NCBI GenBank assembly: GCA_910587865.1
Contig: CAJUNX010000041.1
Coordinates: 1 to 37,905 of the forward strand
Length of the DNA: 37,905 nucleotides
Reading direction: 5' to 3'
DNA from: an uncultured Roseburia sp.
GTDB taxonomy: Bacteria; Bacillota; Clostridia; Lachnospirales; Lachnospiraceae
Under the pieces are notes generated by a model. That model saw only the letters and a program-made list of their open reading frames with translations, had not been told where the DNA came from and ran no database searches. This document shows, in pieces, positions 30,523 through 37,905 of the stretch. Position 1 is the first letter of the stretch, and each line of letters opens with the position of its first letter. Made by a program: the position numbers and the translations under genes.

Positions 30523-33231
30523 ATGAAAAAAAGAATACATTTGTTTTTTGTTCTCTTATGTATCTGCATCGGCCTGTTTTATCCGGGAACCACAGTGCAG
30601 GCCGCCAGCGGAAAGACGGCGGTTTCCGTCTCTTCTGGAACGGTCAATATCGGTGATACGGTCACGGTTTCCGTGAGCGCGTCGGGCGCATCGGGCGAAC
30701 ATGCGGTCGCGACGATGACGGTTTCATGGGATGCGGCAGTGCTGCAGCTTGTGAGCTGCTCCACCACCTACGGGGGCGGGGGCGGCAGCATCAGGGCGGT
30801 CGGTGACAATTTTACGGTTACGTTGTCCGCGGTGTCGGCGGGGACGTCGGCGATTTCGGTATCCGGTTCCGACGGAGTCCTGTTCGACACGGACGAGGAG
30901 CTTGAGTCCATGGCGGGGAGCAGTGCGTCCGTCACGGTAAACAACGCCGCAGGGGGGGCCGCGGGAAACGGAGACGCTGCAGGCGGAGGATCTGCGGGAA
31001 ACGGAGACGCTGCAGGCGGAGGAACGCCAGGGGCAGGCGGTGAGAACAACGGCGGGGGAGCGCCGCTTTCGGCGGACAATTCCTTAAAAAGTCTCACGAT
31101 TTCGCCCGGTACGCTCTCACCCGCATTTGCCGGACCGACGACAAAATACAGCGCGACGGTGGCTGGCAATGTGACCAGCGTCGCGGTATCCGCGGTACCC
31201 GCCAACGAAAAGGCGGTTGTCGAGTCCGTGACCGGAAACGAGGGCTTAAAGGTCGGAACCAATGCGGTGAAGGTTGTCGTGCGCGCGGAAAACGGCGTGA
31301 CGGCGACCTATACAATCAATGTGACCAGACAGGGAGAGTCCGCGGAACCGCCGGTGGAGCAGAAACCGGAGGAGTCCGGCGGAGAAAACGAAACGGAGGT
31401 GCCGGAGCTTCCGGCGGAGTCCGTTCTGATAAACGGTATTCCCTGTCAGATCCGGGAGGACTTTGCGCCGGAGGAAATACCGGCATATTTTTCCGAACAG
31501 ACAATTCTTTATCATGGAACGCCGCATAATGGCGTAAGCTTTAATAACGGCAGCGTCAGCCTGCTGTGGATGATGCCGGTGGATGAATCGGCGGGAGGAG
31601 AAGGTTTTTATGTCTATGACGAGACGAGGGACATGCTCTACCCCTTTGTGAGGATCGGGAGTGAAGAGAAGTATGTGATCGCGCTTTTAGCGCCGGTGGA
31701 TGCCGTGATACCGGAGCATTATCAGCAGACGGGACTGCAGATCGGCGAGGGGGAGAACATCACTGCCTATCAGACCGCGGCGTCCCAGGAGGGAGAGATC
31801 GGATCCGATTTTTATCTGTTTTACGGGGTGAATTCAGACGGGATGGAAAACTGGTATCAGTTCGACCGCCTGGAGGGCACTTATCAGCGGCTGAATCCGG
31901 CGCTGGCCGCCGTACAGGGGGAAGACGGAGAAGAGGAGGAGAATATCGCGTCGGATCCGCTGCAGGAAGAATATAATGAGCTCTCGGACCGGTATAAGGA
32001 AGTGCGCAGATCGATGGGAGGCGTGATCGGGATTCTCGTGTTTGTGATCGCCGTACTTCTGATACTTCTGGTGAATCAGCTGATACACAGATTTAAAAAA
32101 GGCGGACCGGACGGGGACGATCCGGAGGACGACGATGATCTGGAGGACGATTACCCGGACGACGATGATTTGGAGGACGATTACCCGAACGACGATGATC
32201 TGGAGGACGATTTTCCGGACGATGACGATTCGGACGGTGATGATCTGGAGGACGATTTTTTGGATGATTACCTGGACGGTGATGATCTGAAGGACGATTT
32301 CCTGGAGGATGATTACCCGGACGACGATGATTCGGACGACGGTTTTTTGGATGACGACAGGGAATGCGCTGCCGTTTTACACGGAACATCTGCCGCCCGG
32401 ATGGCTGTTCTGACAAAAAAAGCTACAGAAGAGGACACCTGGGACGACGGGGAAACCGCTGCCCGGGGCGACGTGGAAGAGGATACCCGAAAAGAGGATG
32501 TCCGTGCCGCCAGGGAGGATGACGCCTGGGGCGACGGGCAAGAGGATACCCGGAAAGAGGATGTCCGTGCCGCCAGGGAGGATGACGCCTGGGGCGACGG
32601 GCAAGAGGATACCCGAAAAGAGGATGTCCGTGCCGCCAGGGAGGATGACGCCTGGAGCGACGGGGAGGAGGATACCCGGGCTGACGATGACCGGGACGAC
32701 GGGGAAGAGGACGCCTGGGCTGACGAGGAAGAAACAGAAGCGTCTGACGACTGGCCGGAAGAAGCGACAGGTGATTTTAGCAAAAGAACTGTCGTACGAA
32801 CATCCGGCCGGAGAAAAGAGGACGGCCGGGCCGCAGAGAGACCGACGGCCGTACGACGCCGTTCGGGCGGTAATACCGGACGAAAAAGAGCGGACAGAGA
32901 CTGGGAAGATACACCGGCGCCAAGGTCGGGGAGACGGTTTGGCGGCAACCTTTCGGATGAGGAATATGCAGAGAGAAGAGAGGCCGCGGAGCGATTTTTT
33001 GCGGAGGAATCTGTAAAAAAAGCGCCTGCGCGCCGGGTGAAAAAAACACCGGAGCCCGTTCGGCTGGACAAAGTGAGAGAGAAGACGCAGTCCGCAGAGC
33101 ATCCGGCAGCCGCGGGAAAGTCCGAAAAAACGCCGCCGGCAAAGGAGGTGCGTCCGCAGAAATCGGGGAAGGAAAAAGGAGATGGGAAAAAGAAAGGGAC
33201 CTTTGAGGTCATCGATTTTAATGATTTATAG
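30523..33231 (+). CDS. Cohesin-bearing single-pass membrane protein with acidic/basic cytoplasmic tail
   Basis: A 902-residue protein. In order it has a signal peptide (1-27), a cohesin-like domain (about 30-145), a Gly/Ala/Asp-rich linker with an 11-residue repeat, a cadherin-like sandwich (about 188-270), a Pro/Glu linker, and an undescribed domain of about 140 residues (about 305-445). A short coiled coil and one transmembrane helix (about 499-522, GGVIGILVFVIAVLLILLVN) follow. The remaining 380 residues should be cytoplasmic: first very acidic DDDLEDDYPD repeats, then three 21-residue EDTRKEDV... repeats, then a basic Arg/Lys-rich segment ending GTFEVIDFNDL. Start 30523 has ATGAGG upstream and fits the signal peptide. 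It begins 66 bases after the dockerin gene and ends 20 bases before clpC. It is probably a membrane scaffold for the dockerin hydrolase; the tail's role is unknown. Confidence 0.85.
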   Translation: MKKRIHLFFVLLCICIGLFYPGTTVQAASGKTAVSVSSGTVNIGDTVTVSVSASGASGEHAVATMTVSWDAAVLQLVSCSTTYGGGGGSIRAVGDNFTVTLSAVSAGTSAISVSGSDGVLFDTDEELESMAGSSASVTVNNAAGGAAGNGDAAGGGSAGNGDAAGGGTPGAGGENNGGGAPLSADNSLKSLTISPGTLSPAFAGPTTKYSATVAGNVTSVAVSAVPANEKAVVESVTGNEGLKVGTNAVKVVVRAENGVTATYTINVTRQGESAEPPVEQKPEESGGENETEVPELPAESVLINGIPCQIREDFAPEEIPAYFSEQTILYHGTPHNGVSFNNGSVSLLWMMPVDESAGGEGFYVYDETRDMLYPFVRIGSEEKYVIALLAPVDAVIPEHYQQTGLQIGEGENITAYQTAASQEGEIGSDFYLFYGVNSDGMENWYQFDRLEGTYQRLNPALAAVQGEDGEEEENIASDPLQEEYNELSDRYKEVRRSMGGVIGILVFVIAVLLILLVNQLIHRFKKGGPDGDDPEDDDDLEDDYPDDDDLEDDYPNDDDLEDDFPDDDDSDGDDLEDDFLDDYLDGDDLKDDFLEDDYPDDDDSDDGFLDDDRECAAVLHGTSAARMAVLTKKATEEDTWDDGETAARGDVEEDTRKEDVRAAREDDAWGDGQEDTRKEDVRAAREDDAWGDGQEDTRKEDVRAAREDDAWSDGEEDTRADDDRDDGEEDAWADEEETEASDDWPEEATGDFSKRTVVRTSGRRKEDGRAAERPTAVRRRSGGNTGRKRADRDWEDTPAPRSGRRFGGNLSDEEYAERREAAERFFAEESVKKAPARRVKKTPEPVRLDKVREKTQSAEHPAAAGKSEKTPPAKEVRPQKSGKEKGDGKKKGTFEVIDFNDL
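30961..31023 (+). repeat. 33-bp repeat in cohesin linker
   Basis: Two near-identical copies (30961-30993 and 30994-31023) encode AGNGDAAGGGS-type linker units after the cohesin domain. Confidence 0.85.
32131..32220 (+). repeat. 30-bp tandem repeat encoding acidic decapeptides
   Basis: Three close copies (32131-32160, 32161-32190, 32191-32220) encode DDDLEDDYPD-like decamers. Degenerate copies continue to about 32357. Together they form the acidic first part of the cytoplasmic tail of the cohesin protein. Confidence 0.88.
32478..32666 (+). repeat. 63-bp tandem repeat, 3 copies plus a diverged fourth
   Basis: Units at 32478-32540, 32541-32603 and 32604-32666 are nearly identical at the DNA level and encode 21 residues (EDTRKEDVRAAREDDAWGDG plus Gln). 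A fourth, diverged unit follows. High identity suggests recent expansion in the cytoplasmic tail of the cohesin protein. Confidence 0.93.
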
Positions 33232-33251
33232 AGACGGGAACGGAGGGAACG

Positions 33252-35726
33252 ATGCAGACAGCATATACGGCAAAAGCAAAAAAGGCGATTGATATCGCGG
33301 TGCGGATGTCTAAGTCCATGAATCATAACTACATCGGGACAGAGCATATCCTGCTCGGGCTGCTGAAAGAGGGCAGCGGTGTGGCGGCGCAGGTGCTCGG
33401 TGATAACGGCGTTGCGCTGGAAAAAGTACTGGAGCTGATCGAGGAGCTGATCGCTCCGGTCTCGCCGACGGGACTGATGGACCGCGAGGGGTATTCCCCG
33501 CGCGCGCTCCGGCTGCTGGAGGGAGCGTCACGGGAAGCGGCGCGGTTTCATTCCGAGCTGACCGGCACAGAACATATTCTGCTTGCGATGGTAAAAGAGA
33601 CGGACTGCGTGGCCTCACGGCTGTTAAATACGCTGTCCGTCAATATCCAGAAGCTGTATGTGGATACACTGGTCGCCATGGGGGAGGATGCAAATCTTTA
33701 TAAAGAGGACTTCCAGAACGGAAAACCGGGCAGAAGGAAAAGCAGCGAGGGCACTCCGGTGCTTGATCAGTACTCGAGAGACCTGACCAGGCTCGCGCAG
33801 GAAGGGGCATCCGATCCGGTGGTGGGAAGGCAGGCCGAGATTGACCGGATTATTCAGATTTTAAGCAGGAGAACGAAAAATAACCCCTGCCTGATCGGGG
33901 AGCCCGGCGTCGGGAAAACGGCAATTGTAGAAGGAATTGCGGAGCGGATTATCGCGGGCCAGGTGCCCGATACGGTGATCGGAAAACGCGTGGTATCGCT
34001 GGATTTGTCCGGGATGGTTGCGGGATCAAAATACCGCGGTGAGTTTGAGGAACGCATCAAGCGCGTGATCGGCGAGGTGATCCGCGCGGGAAACATCCTG
34101 CTTTTTATCGATGAGATTCACACCATTATCGGAGCCGGCGGCGCGGAGGGGGCGATCGATGCCTCCAACATTTTAAAGCCGGCCCTTGCGCGCGGGGAAG
34201 TCCAGGTGATCGGGGCCACGACCATTGAGGAATACCGCAAATATATCGAAAAAGACGCTGCGCTGGAACGCCGGTTTCAGCCGGTGATGGTGGAAGAGCC
34301 GACGGAGGAGGAAGCGGTCGGGATTTTAAAAGGACTGCGCGGACAGTACGAGGCGCATCATCAGGTGAAGATTACGGATGAAGCGCTCGAGGCGGCCGTG
34401 CGTCTTTCCGCGCGCTACATCAACGACCGGTTTCTGCCGGACAAGGCGATCGACCTGATGGATGAAGCGTCGGCGAAGATCCGTCTGAGATCCGGGGAAA
34501 ATCCCCGCGCTGCGGCGGAGTTAAGAGAGCAGATTTTTGCAAAAGAGTCGGAGCTCGAAGAGGCGTTGTTCAGGTCCGATCTGGAGGGGGCGCGCCGTGT
34601 CAAAGCCGAAAAAGAGGAACTGGAAGAAAAGTTAAAAAAACAGGCGGCCAGAGCGGAGCGCGACCGTCAGAGAAAACAGCTGACCGTGGGGGAGGACGAG
34701 ATCGCTGATATCGTATCCGGCTGGACGAAGATTCCGGTAAAGCGCCTTGCCGAGGGAGAGGCAGCCCGGCTGCGCAGGCTGGAGTCGACGCTGCACAAGC
34801 GGGTGATCGGTCAGGAAGACGCGGTCGGCGCGGTGGCAAAAGCGGTGCGCCGCGGGCGGGTCGGGTTAAAAGATCCCCGGCGTCCCATCGGATCGTTTCT
34901 GTTTCTCGGACCGACGGGCGTAGGCAAAACGGAGATTTCCAAGGCGCTTGCGGAGGCGGTTTTCGGCAATGAGCAGTCCATGATACGGGTGGATATGTCC
35001 GAGTATATGGAAAAGCACAGCGTATCCCGGATGATCGGCTCTCCGCCGGGCTATGTGGGCCATGAGGAGGGCGGACAGCTCAGCGAGAAAGTGCGCCGGA
35101 ATCCGTACTCGGTCATACTGTTCGACGAGATCGAAAAAGCGCACCCGGATGTCTTTAACATTCTGCTGCAGGTGCTCGACGACGGCCATATCACGGATTC
35201 TCAGGGGAGAAAGGTCGATTTTAAAAATACGATAATCATCATGACCTCGAATGCCGGGGCGCAGTCGATCGTGGAGCCAAAGCGGCTCGGATTTGCATCG
35301 GGTGACGACGAGAAGCAGAATTACGACCGCATGAAGGGCAGTGTGATGGAGGAAGTGCGGCGTATTTTCAAACCGGAATTTTTAAACCGCATCGATGAGA
35401 CGATCGTTTTCCGCTCCCTGAACCGGGAGGATATGAAGCAGATTGCCGGACTGATGACAAAAGAACTTGCCGCGCGCTGTGAAAAGCAGCTGGGCATTCA
35501 TCTGGTGGTGCGCGACAGCGTGAAAAACTATATTGTGGAGAAGGCCTACGAGCCAAAATACGGGGCGAGACCGCTGCGGCGTAAGATCCAGAACGAAATC
35601 GAGGATAAGCTTGCGGAGGCGCTTCTGGACGGTACGGTGAAACGGGGAATGAAAGTCGTTGTGACGACCAGAAAGAACGTGATCGCGTTTGAGCCGGAAG
35701 AGAGCGAATTGCGAAAAAAAGAATGA
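33252..35726 (+). CDS. clpC: ATP-dependent Clp protease ATP-binding subunit ClpC
   Basis: An 824-residue class I Hsp100 unfoldase that feeds proteins to ClpP in the cytosol. The N domain (two repeats, about 1-145) is followed by AAA+ module 1 with Walker A GEPGVGKT (216-223) and LLFIDEIHT. A middle coiled segment (about 410-475) follows, then AAA+ module 2 with GPTGVGKT (553-560), SPPGYVGHEEGGQLSE and ILFDEIEKAHPDV. The C-terminal domain reads YEPKYGARPLRR. Length and middle region fit ClpC rather than ClpB. The ATG at 33252 follows GGAGGG. Unlike Bacillus, no ctsR, mcsA or mcsB precedes it; it starts 20 bases after the cohesin gene, so it may be co-transcribed with that gene or have a promoter inside it. 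Confidence 0.96.
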   Translation: MQTAYTAKAKKAIDIAVRMSKSMNHNYIGTEHILLGLLKEGSGVAAQVLGDNGVALEKVLELIEELIAPVSPTGLMDREGYSPRALRLLEGASREAARFHSELTGTEHILLAMVKETDCVASRLLNTLSVNIQKLYVDTLVAMGEDANLYKEDFQNGKPGRRKSSEGTPVLDQYSRDLTRLAQEGASDPVVGRQAEIDRIIQILSRRTKNNPCLIGEPGVGKTAIVEGIAERIIAGQVPDTVIGKRVVSLDLSGMVAGSKYRGEFEERIKRVIGEVIRAGNILLFIDEIHTIIGAGGAEGAIDASNILKPALARGEVQVIGATTIEEYRKYIEKDAALERRFQPVMVEEPTEEEAVGILKGLRGQYEAHHQVKITDEALEAAVRLSARYINDRFLPDKAIDLMDEASAKIRLRSGENPRAAAELREQIFAKESELEEALFRSDLEGARRVKAEKEELEEKLKKQAARAERDRQRKQLTVGEDEIADIVSGWTKIPVKRLAEGEAARLRRLESTLHKRVIGQEDAVGAVAKAVRRGRVGLKDPRRPIGSFLFLGPTGVGKTEISKALAEAVFGNEQSMIRVDMSEYMEKHSVSRMIGSPPGYVGHEEGGQLSEKVRRNPYSVILFDEIEKAHPDVFNILLQVLDDGHITDSQGRKVDFKNTIIIMTSNAGAQSIVEPKRLGFASGDDEKQNYDRMKGSVMEEVRRIFKPEFLNRIDETIVFRSLNREDMKQIAGLMTKELAARCEKQLGIHLVVRDSVKNYIVEKAYEPKYGARPLRRKIQNEIEDKLAEALLDGTVKRGMKVVVTTRKNVIAFEPEESELRKKE

Positions 35727-35743
35727 AAAGTGACGGAAAACAC

Positions 35744-35775
35744 TGGAAATAAAACGACAGTTATTATATAATAAC
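35744..35775 (+). promoter_or_regulatory. Promoter overlapped by a 16-bp perfect palindrome
   Basis: TGGAAA (35744-35749), a 17-bp spacer, then TATAAT (35767-35772). The -10 lies inside GTTATTATATAATAAC (35760-35775), a perfect palindrome and a good candidate operator. It drives the small conserved gene at 35832. Confidence 0.65.
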
Positions 35776-35831
35776 AGGGTATACACACAGAGTGTCAGAG
35801 GTTATATCACAACGTATCACAGGAGGATAAA

Positions 35832-36245
35832 ATGGCCGTTATAAGTGAATTAATCCGTTCGGAGACAGATGGGACAATCAGTTTTGGGGATTATTCTCTG
35901 GGTGCGAAAGCAAAGCTGGACAATTTTGAGCATCAGGGAGACATTTACAAGGTGAAGACCTACCGGGAGATCACCAAGCTTGAGCGCAATGGCATGTTTG
36001 TATATGAATCGGTTCCGGGGACGGCGGTGCAGAAGTTGAGCGCGACGGATCAGGGAATGACGTTTCAGGTGGAAGGAACAGAGGATGCGCAGCTTACCGT
36101 AGGTCTTGAGGATGAGACAGAGTATGACATCACGATCAACGGGACGGATGCCGGTAAGATGAAGACGAATCTCGGCGGCAAGTTAAGCGTCAGCGTTGAG
36201 CTTGGAGGAGAGACGGCGGACATCCGGATCCAGAAATGTGAATAA
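35832..36245 (+). CDS. Conserved small protein of unknown function between clpC and radA
   Basis: A 137-residue soluble protein that I recall as widespread in Lachnospiraceae, where databases often carry the label endosialidase without support I know of. It begins MAVISELIRSETDGTISFGDY, then LERNGMFVYESVPGTAV, and ends in beta-rich segments with MKTNLGGKLSVSVEL. No catalytic motif, signal peptide or membrane helix is visible. The alternating strands suggest a beta-sandwich. The ATG at 35832 has a perfect AGGAGG. It has its own promoter with an overlapping palindrome and a terminator, so it is probably monocistronic and specifically regulated. I do not assign a function. Confidence 0.85.
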   Translation: MAVISELIRSETDGTISFGDYSLGAKAKLDNFEHQGDIYKVKTYREITKLERNGMFVYESVPGTAVQKLSATDQGMTFQVEGTEDAQLTVGLEDETEYDITINGTDAGKMKTNLGGKLSVSVELGGETADIRIQKCE

Positions 36246-36262
36246 AACGGGAATCAGGAAGG

Positions 36263-36290
36263 AAAAGGAGCTGTACGGCTCCTTTTCTGT
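36263..36290 (+). terminator. Intrinsic terminator after the small conserved gene
   Basis: A 9-bp stem AAAAGGAGC / GCTCCTTTT (36263-36271 with 36278-36286) has a 6-base loop and a T-rich 3' side, followed by CTGTTT. Confidence 0.75.
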
Positions 36291-36350
36291 TTCCGGGGGA
36301 AACGCCGCATAAAGAGAGCGTTTCTGACGTCACCGGCGGAGGGAGGAATC

Positions 36351-37745
36351 ATGGCAAAAGGAAAAACAACCGTATATTTCTGTCAGAACTGCGGTCACGA
36401 ATCGGGAAAATGGATGGGGCAGTGTCCGGGCTGCCACGAGTGGAATACATTTGTAGAAGAAATTGTGGATAAAAAGAACGCAGCGAAGGCCGGAATGCAG
36501 AGACAGGGAAGTGGCGCGGCAAAGCCGGTCCCGCTTTCCGCGATCGAGACGGCGCAGGAAAAACGCACGACCACGGGGATCGGAGAACTTGACCGTGTAC
36601 TCGGAGGGGGGATCGTATCGGGTTCACTGGTGCTTGTGGGCGGTGATCCCGGAATCGGAAAATCCACACTGTTACTGCAGGTATGTCAGAATCTCTCCGC
36701 GCAGGACATCCGTGTGCTGTATATATCGGGGGAGGAATCCCTGCGTCAGATCAAGATCCGTGCGGAGCGCATCGGCAGTTTCGGTGAAAGTCTGACCCTT
36801 CTGTGCGAGACGAATCTGGATACGGTTCGGGCGATCATCGACCGGGAAAAACCAGAGATCGTCGTGATCGATTCCATTCAGACCATGTACCGTGAAGAAG
36901 TGGCATCGGCGCCGGGCAGCGTATCGCAGGTGCGCGAATCCACTGGCGTGCTGATGCAGATCGCAAAAGGGATGGGGATTTCTGTTTTTATCGTGGGACA
37001 TGTCACGAAGGAAGGCGTTGTGGCAGGGCCGAGAGTGTTAGAGCACATGGTGGATACGGTGCTCTATTTTGAGGGGGACCGGCATGCGGCTTACCGGATC
37101 CTGCGCGGTGTGAAGAACCGTTTCGGCTCGACGAATGAGATCGGGGTCTTTGAAATGCGCCGGGAAGGTCTCACGGAAGTGGAAAACCCGTCGGAATATA
37201 TGTTAAGCGGCAAACCGGAAGACGCCTCCGGTTCGGTGGTCGCGTGTTCGATGGAAGGAAGCCGGCCGATTTTAATCGAGATACAGGCGCTCGTGTGTCA
37301 CACCAATTTCGGCATTCCGCGCAGAACCGCTGCGGGAACGGACCTTAACCGTGTCAACCTGCTTCTGGCGGTTCTGGAAAAACGGCTCGGCCTTCCGCTC
37401 GGAGGCTGCGATGCGTATGTCAATATTGCGGGCGGGATCCGGATGAACGAGCCGGCCGTGGATCTGGGGATCGTTTTGGCAGTGATATCCAGCTACAAAG
37501 ACCGCCCGATCGACGGAAAGATGATCTGTTTCGGTGAGGTGGGGTTAAGCGGTGAAGTGCGTGCGGTCAGTATGGCAGAACAGCGCGTGGCCGAGGCAAA
37601 GAAGCTTGGTTTTGAAACGTGCATTCTCCCTTTGGTCTGTGTGGACGCCATGCAGGAAAAATCAGGTAAAACCGGCGGAATCCGCCTGATCGGCGTGCGC
37701 ACGGTGAAGGATGCGATGGACATCATTATGCGGGGAAACGGGTGA
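36351..37745 (+). CDS. radA: DNA repair protein RadA (Sms)
   Basis: A 464-residue RecA-like branch-migration helicase used in recombination and repair. The N-terminal zinc finger has Cys11, Cys14, Cys25 and Cys28 (CQNCG and CPGC). Walker A GGDPGIGKS spans 97-105, and the RadA-specific KNRFG motif is at 255-259. The C-terminal third is the Lon-protease-like, non-proteolytic domain (LNRVNLLLAVLEKR, YVNIAGGIRMNEPAVDL). Length is typical. The ATG at 36351 follows GGAGGGAGG. It comes after a terminator, so it probably has its own promoter in the short GC-rich spacer, though I cannot place one. clpC near radA is common in Firmicutes; here a small gene separates them. Confidence 0.97.
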   Translation: MAKGKTTVYFCQNCGHESGKWMGQCPGCHEWNTFVEEIVDKKNAAKAGMQRQGSGAAKPVPLSAIETAQEKRTTTGIGELDRVLGGGIVSGSLVLVGGDPGIGKSTLLLQVCQNLSAQDIRVLYISGEESLRQIKIRAERIGSFGESLTLLCETNLDTVRAIIDREKPEIVVIDSIQTMYREEVASAPGSVSQVRESTGVLMQIAKGMGISVFIVGHVTKEGVVAGPRVLEHMVDTVLYFEGDRHAAYRILRGVKNRFGSTNEIGVFEMRREGLTEVENPSEYMLSGKPEDASGSVVACSMEGSRPILIEIQALVCHTNFGIPRRTAAGTDLNRVNLLLAVLEKRLGLPLGGCDAYVNIAGGIRMNEPAVDLGIVLAVISSYKDRPIDGKMICFGEVGLSGEVRAVSMAEQRVAEAKKLGFETCILPLVCVDAMQEKSGKTGGIRLIGVRTVKDAMDIIMRGNG

Positions 37746-37751
37746 TTATGA

Positions 37752-37810
37752 CAAAAATATAAAAAAATTTCAAAAAAGTTGTTGACAAACTGTTTTCGGG
37801 GTGATATAGT
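37752..37810 (+). promoter_or_regulatory. Stable-RNA-type promoter with AT-rich upstream element
   Basis: TTGACA (37782-37787), a 17-bp spacer, then TATAGT (37805-37810). The 30 bases upstream (37752-37781) are almost all A and T, like an UP element. It matches rRNA promoters of this group. Confidence 0.85.
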
Positions 37811-37905
37811 AAACAAGCTGTCGCCGAGAGATACAGCTTCGACAGCAGAGAGAACCTTGATAACTGAACAGTGGATAAACCTTGAAAGATTCTTTTAATA
37901 AAGAG
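37811..37905 (+). other. rRNA-operon-like leader, continues past the window
   Basis: The leader holds a hairpin with 7-bp stem GCTGTCG / CGACAGC (37817-37823 with 37840-37846). It is followed by GAACCTTGATAACTGAACAG (37852-37871), a box-A-like sequence of the kind seen ahead of 16S rRNA in Clostridia. No rRNA bases are in the window; the 16S gene beyond the edge is inferred. Confidence 0.65.

Noticed and set aside
32313..33347. Serine-rich minus-strand open frame opposite the cohesin gene tail.
   Set aside because: It is the complement of Asp/Glu-rich repeats, with no start signals or homology.

Overview
The window looks like chromosomal DNA of a GC-rich member of the Lachnospiraceae (Bacillota, class Clostridia). 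Reasons: strong AGGAGG-type ribosome sites; sigma-A promoters with TG-extended -10 boxes; a clpC, small conserved gene, radA order; a DUF5721-like protein; DUF6320; an acyltransferase-like gene next to an HSL esterase; and dockerin, cohesin and cadherin-like sandwich domains. The genus cannot be fixed from the sequence. I see no tRNA, complete insertion sequence, prophage or CRISPR array. The last 125 bases hold a near-consensus stable-RNA promoter and leader, so an rRNA operon probably begins just past the right edge.

Layout. 1-548 is the end of a CoA-transferase subunit B gene. 549-923 is a spacer with a 64-bp tandem repeat. 924-3689 encodes a cytosolic GH3 enzyme and a serine esterase. 3690-4123 holds a decayed HNH-nuclease tail, a terminator, a 15-bp tandem repeat and a promoter. 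4124-7088 encodes an internally duplicated CmpB-type membrane protein and a membrane-anchored GH3 hexosaminidase. The hexosaminidase gene has a 24-bp perfect hairpin in its leader. 7177-7929 (minus) is an AIM24-family protein. 8180-11982 is a GH2 glycosidase and a MATE exporter. 12227-13030 (minus) is a cold-shock protein and a DUF5721-like protein, the latter behind a leader with an attenuator-like terminator. 13184-13431 is a palindrome-rich divergent spacer. 13480-15559 is a cytidylate-kinase-like protein and an AGCS amino-acid/sodium symporter.

15680-26321 is a long co-directional run: an IbrA/IbrB-like pair (PAPS-reductase fold plus ParB fold), a DUF368 polyprenyl-phosphate translocase, a heterodimeric ABC exporter, an acyltransferase-like protein, a DUF6320 zinc-ribbon membrane protein, an HSL-type esterase and a PflX-like radical SAM protein. 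26341-27477 (minus) is a polysaccharide pyruvyl transferase family protein. 27668-28093 is a small HAD hydrolase.

28168-33231 is the most striking part. A secreted glucosaminidase-like wall hydrolase with two SH3 domains ends in a type I dockerin. The next gene encodes a single-pass membrane protein with an extracellular cohesin and a roughly 380-residue acidic-then-basic cytoplasmic tail. This looks like a private cohesin-dockerin system that would hold a peptidoglycan hydrolase at the membrane. clpC follows 20 bases later, then a small conserved protein and radA.

A recurring non-coding theme is short tandem or direct duplication in spacers: 64-bp units at 592-770, 40-bp copies at 14095-14200, 50-bp units at 24149-24349 and again at 25300-25387. 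In-frame repeats also occur inside two genes. All functional statements rest on motif reading by eye; no database search was run.
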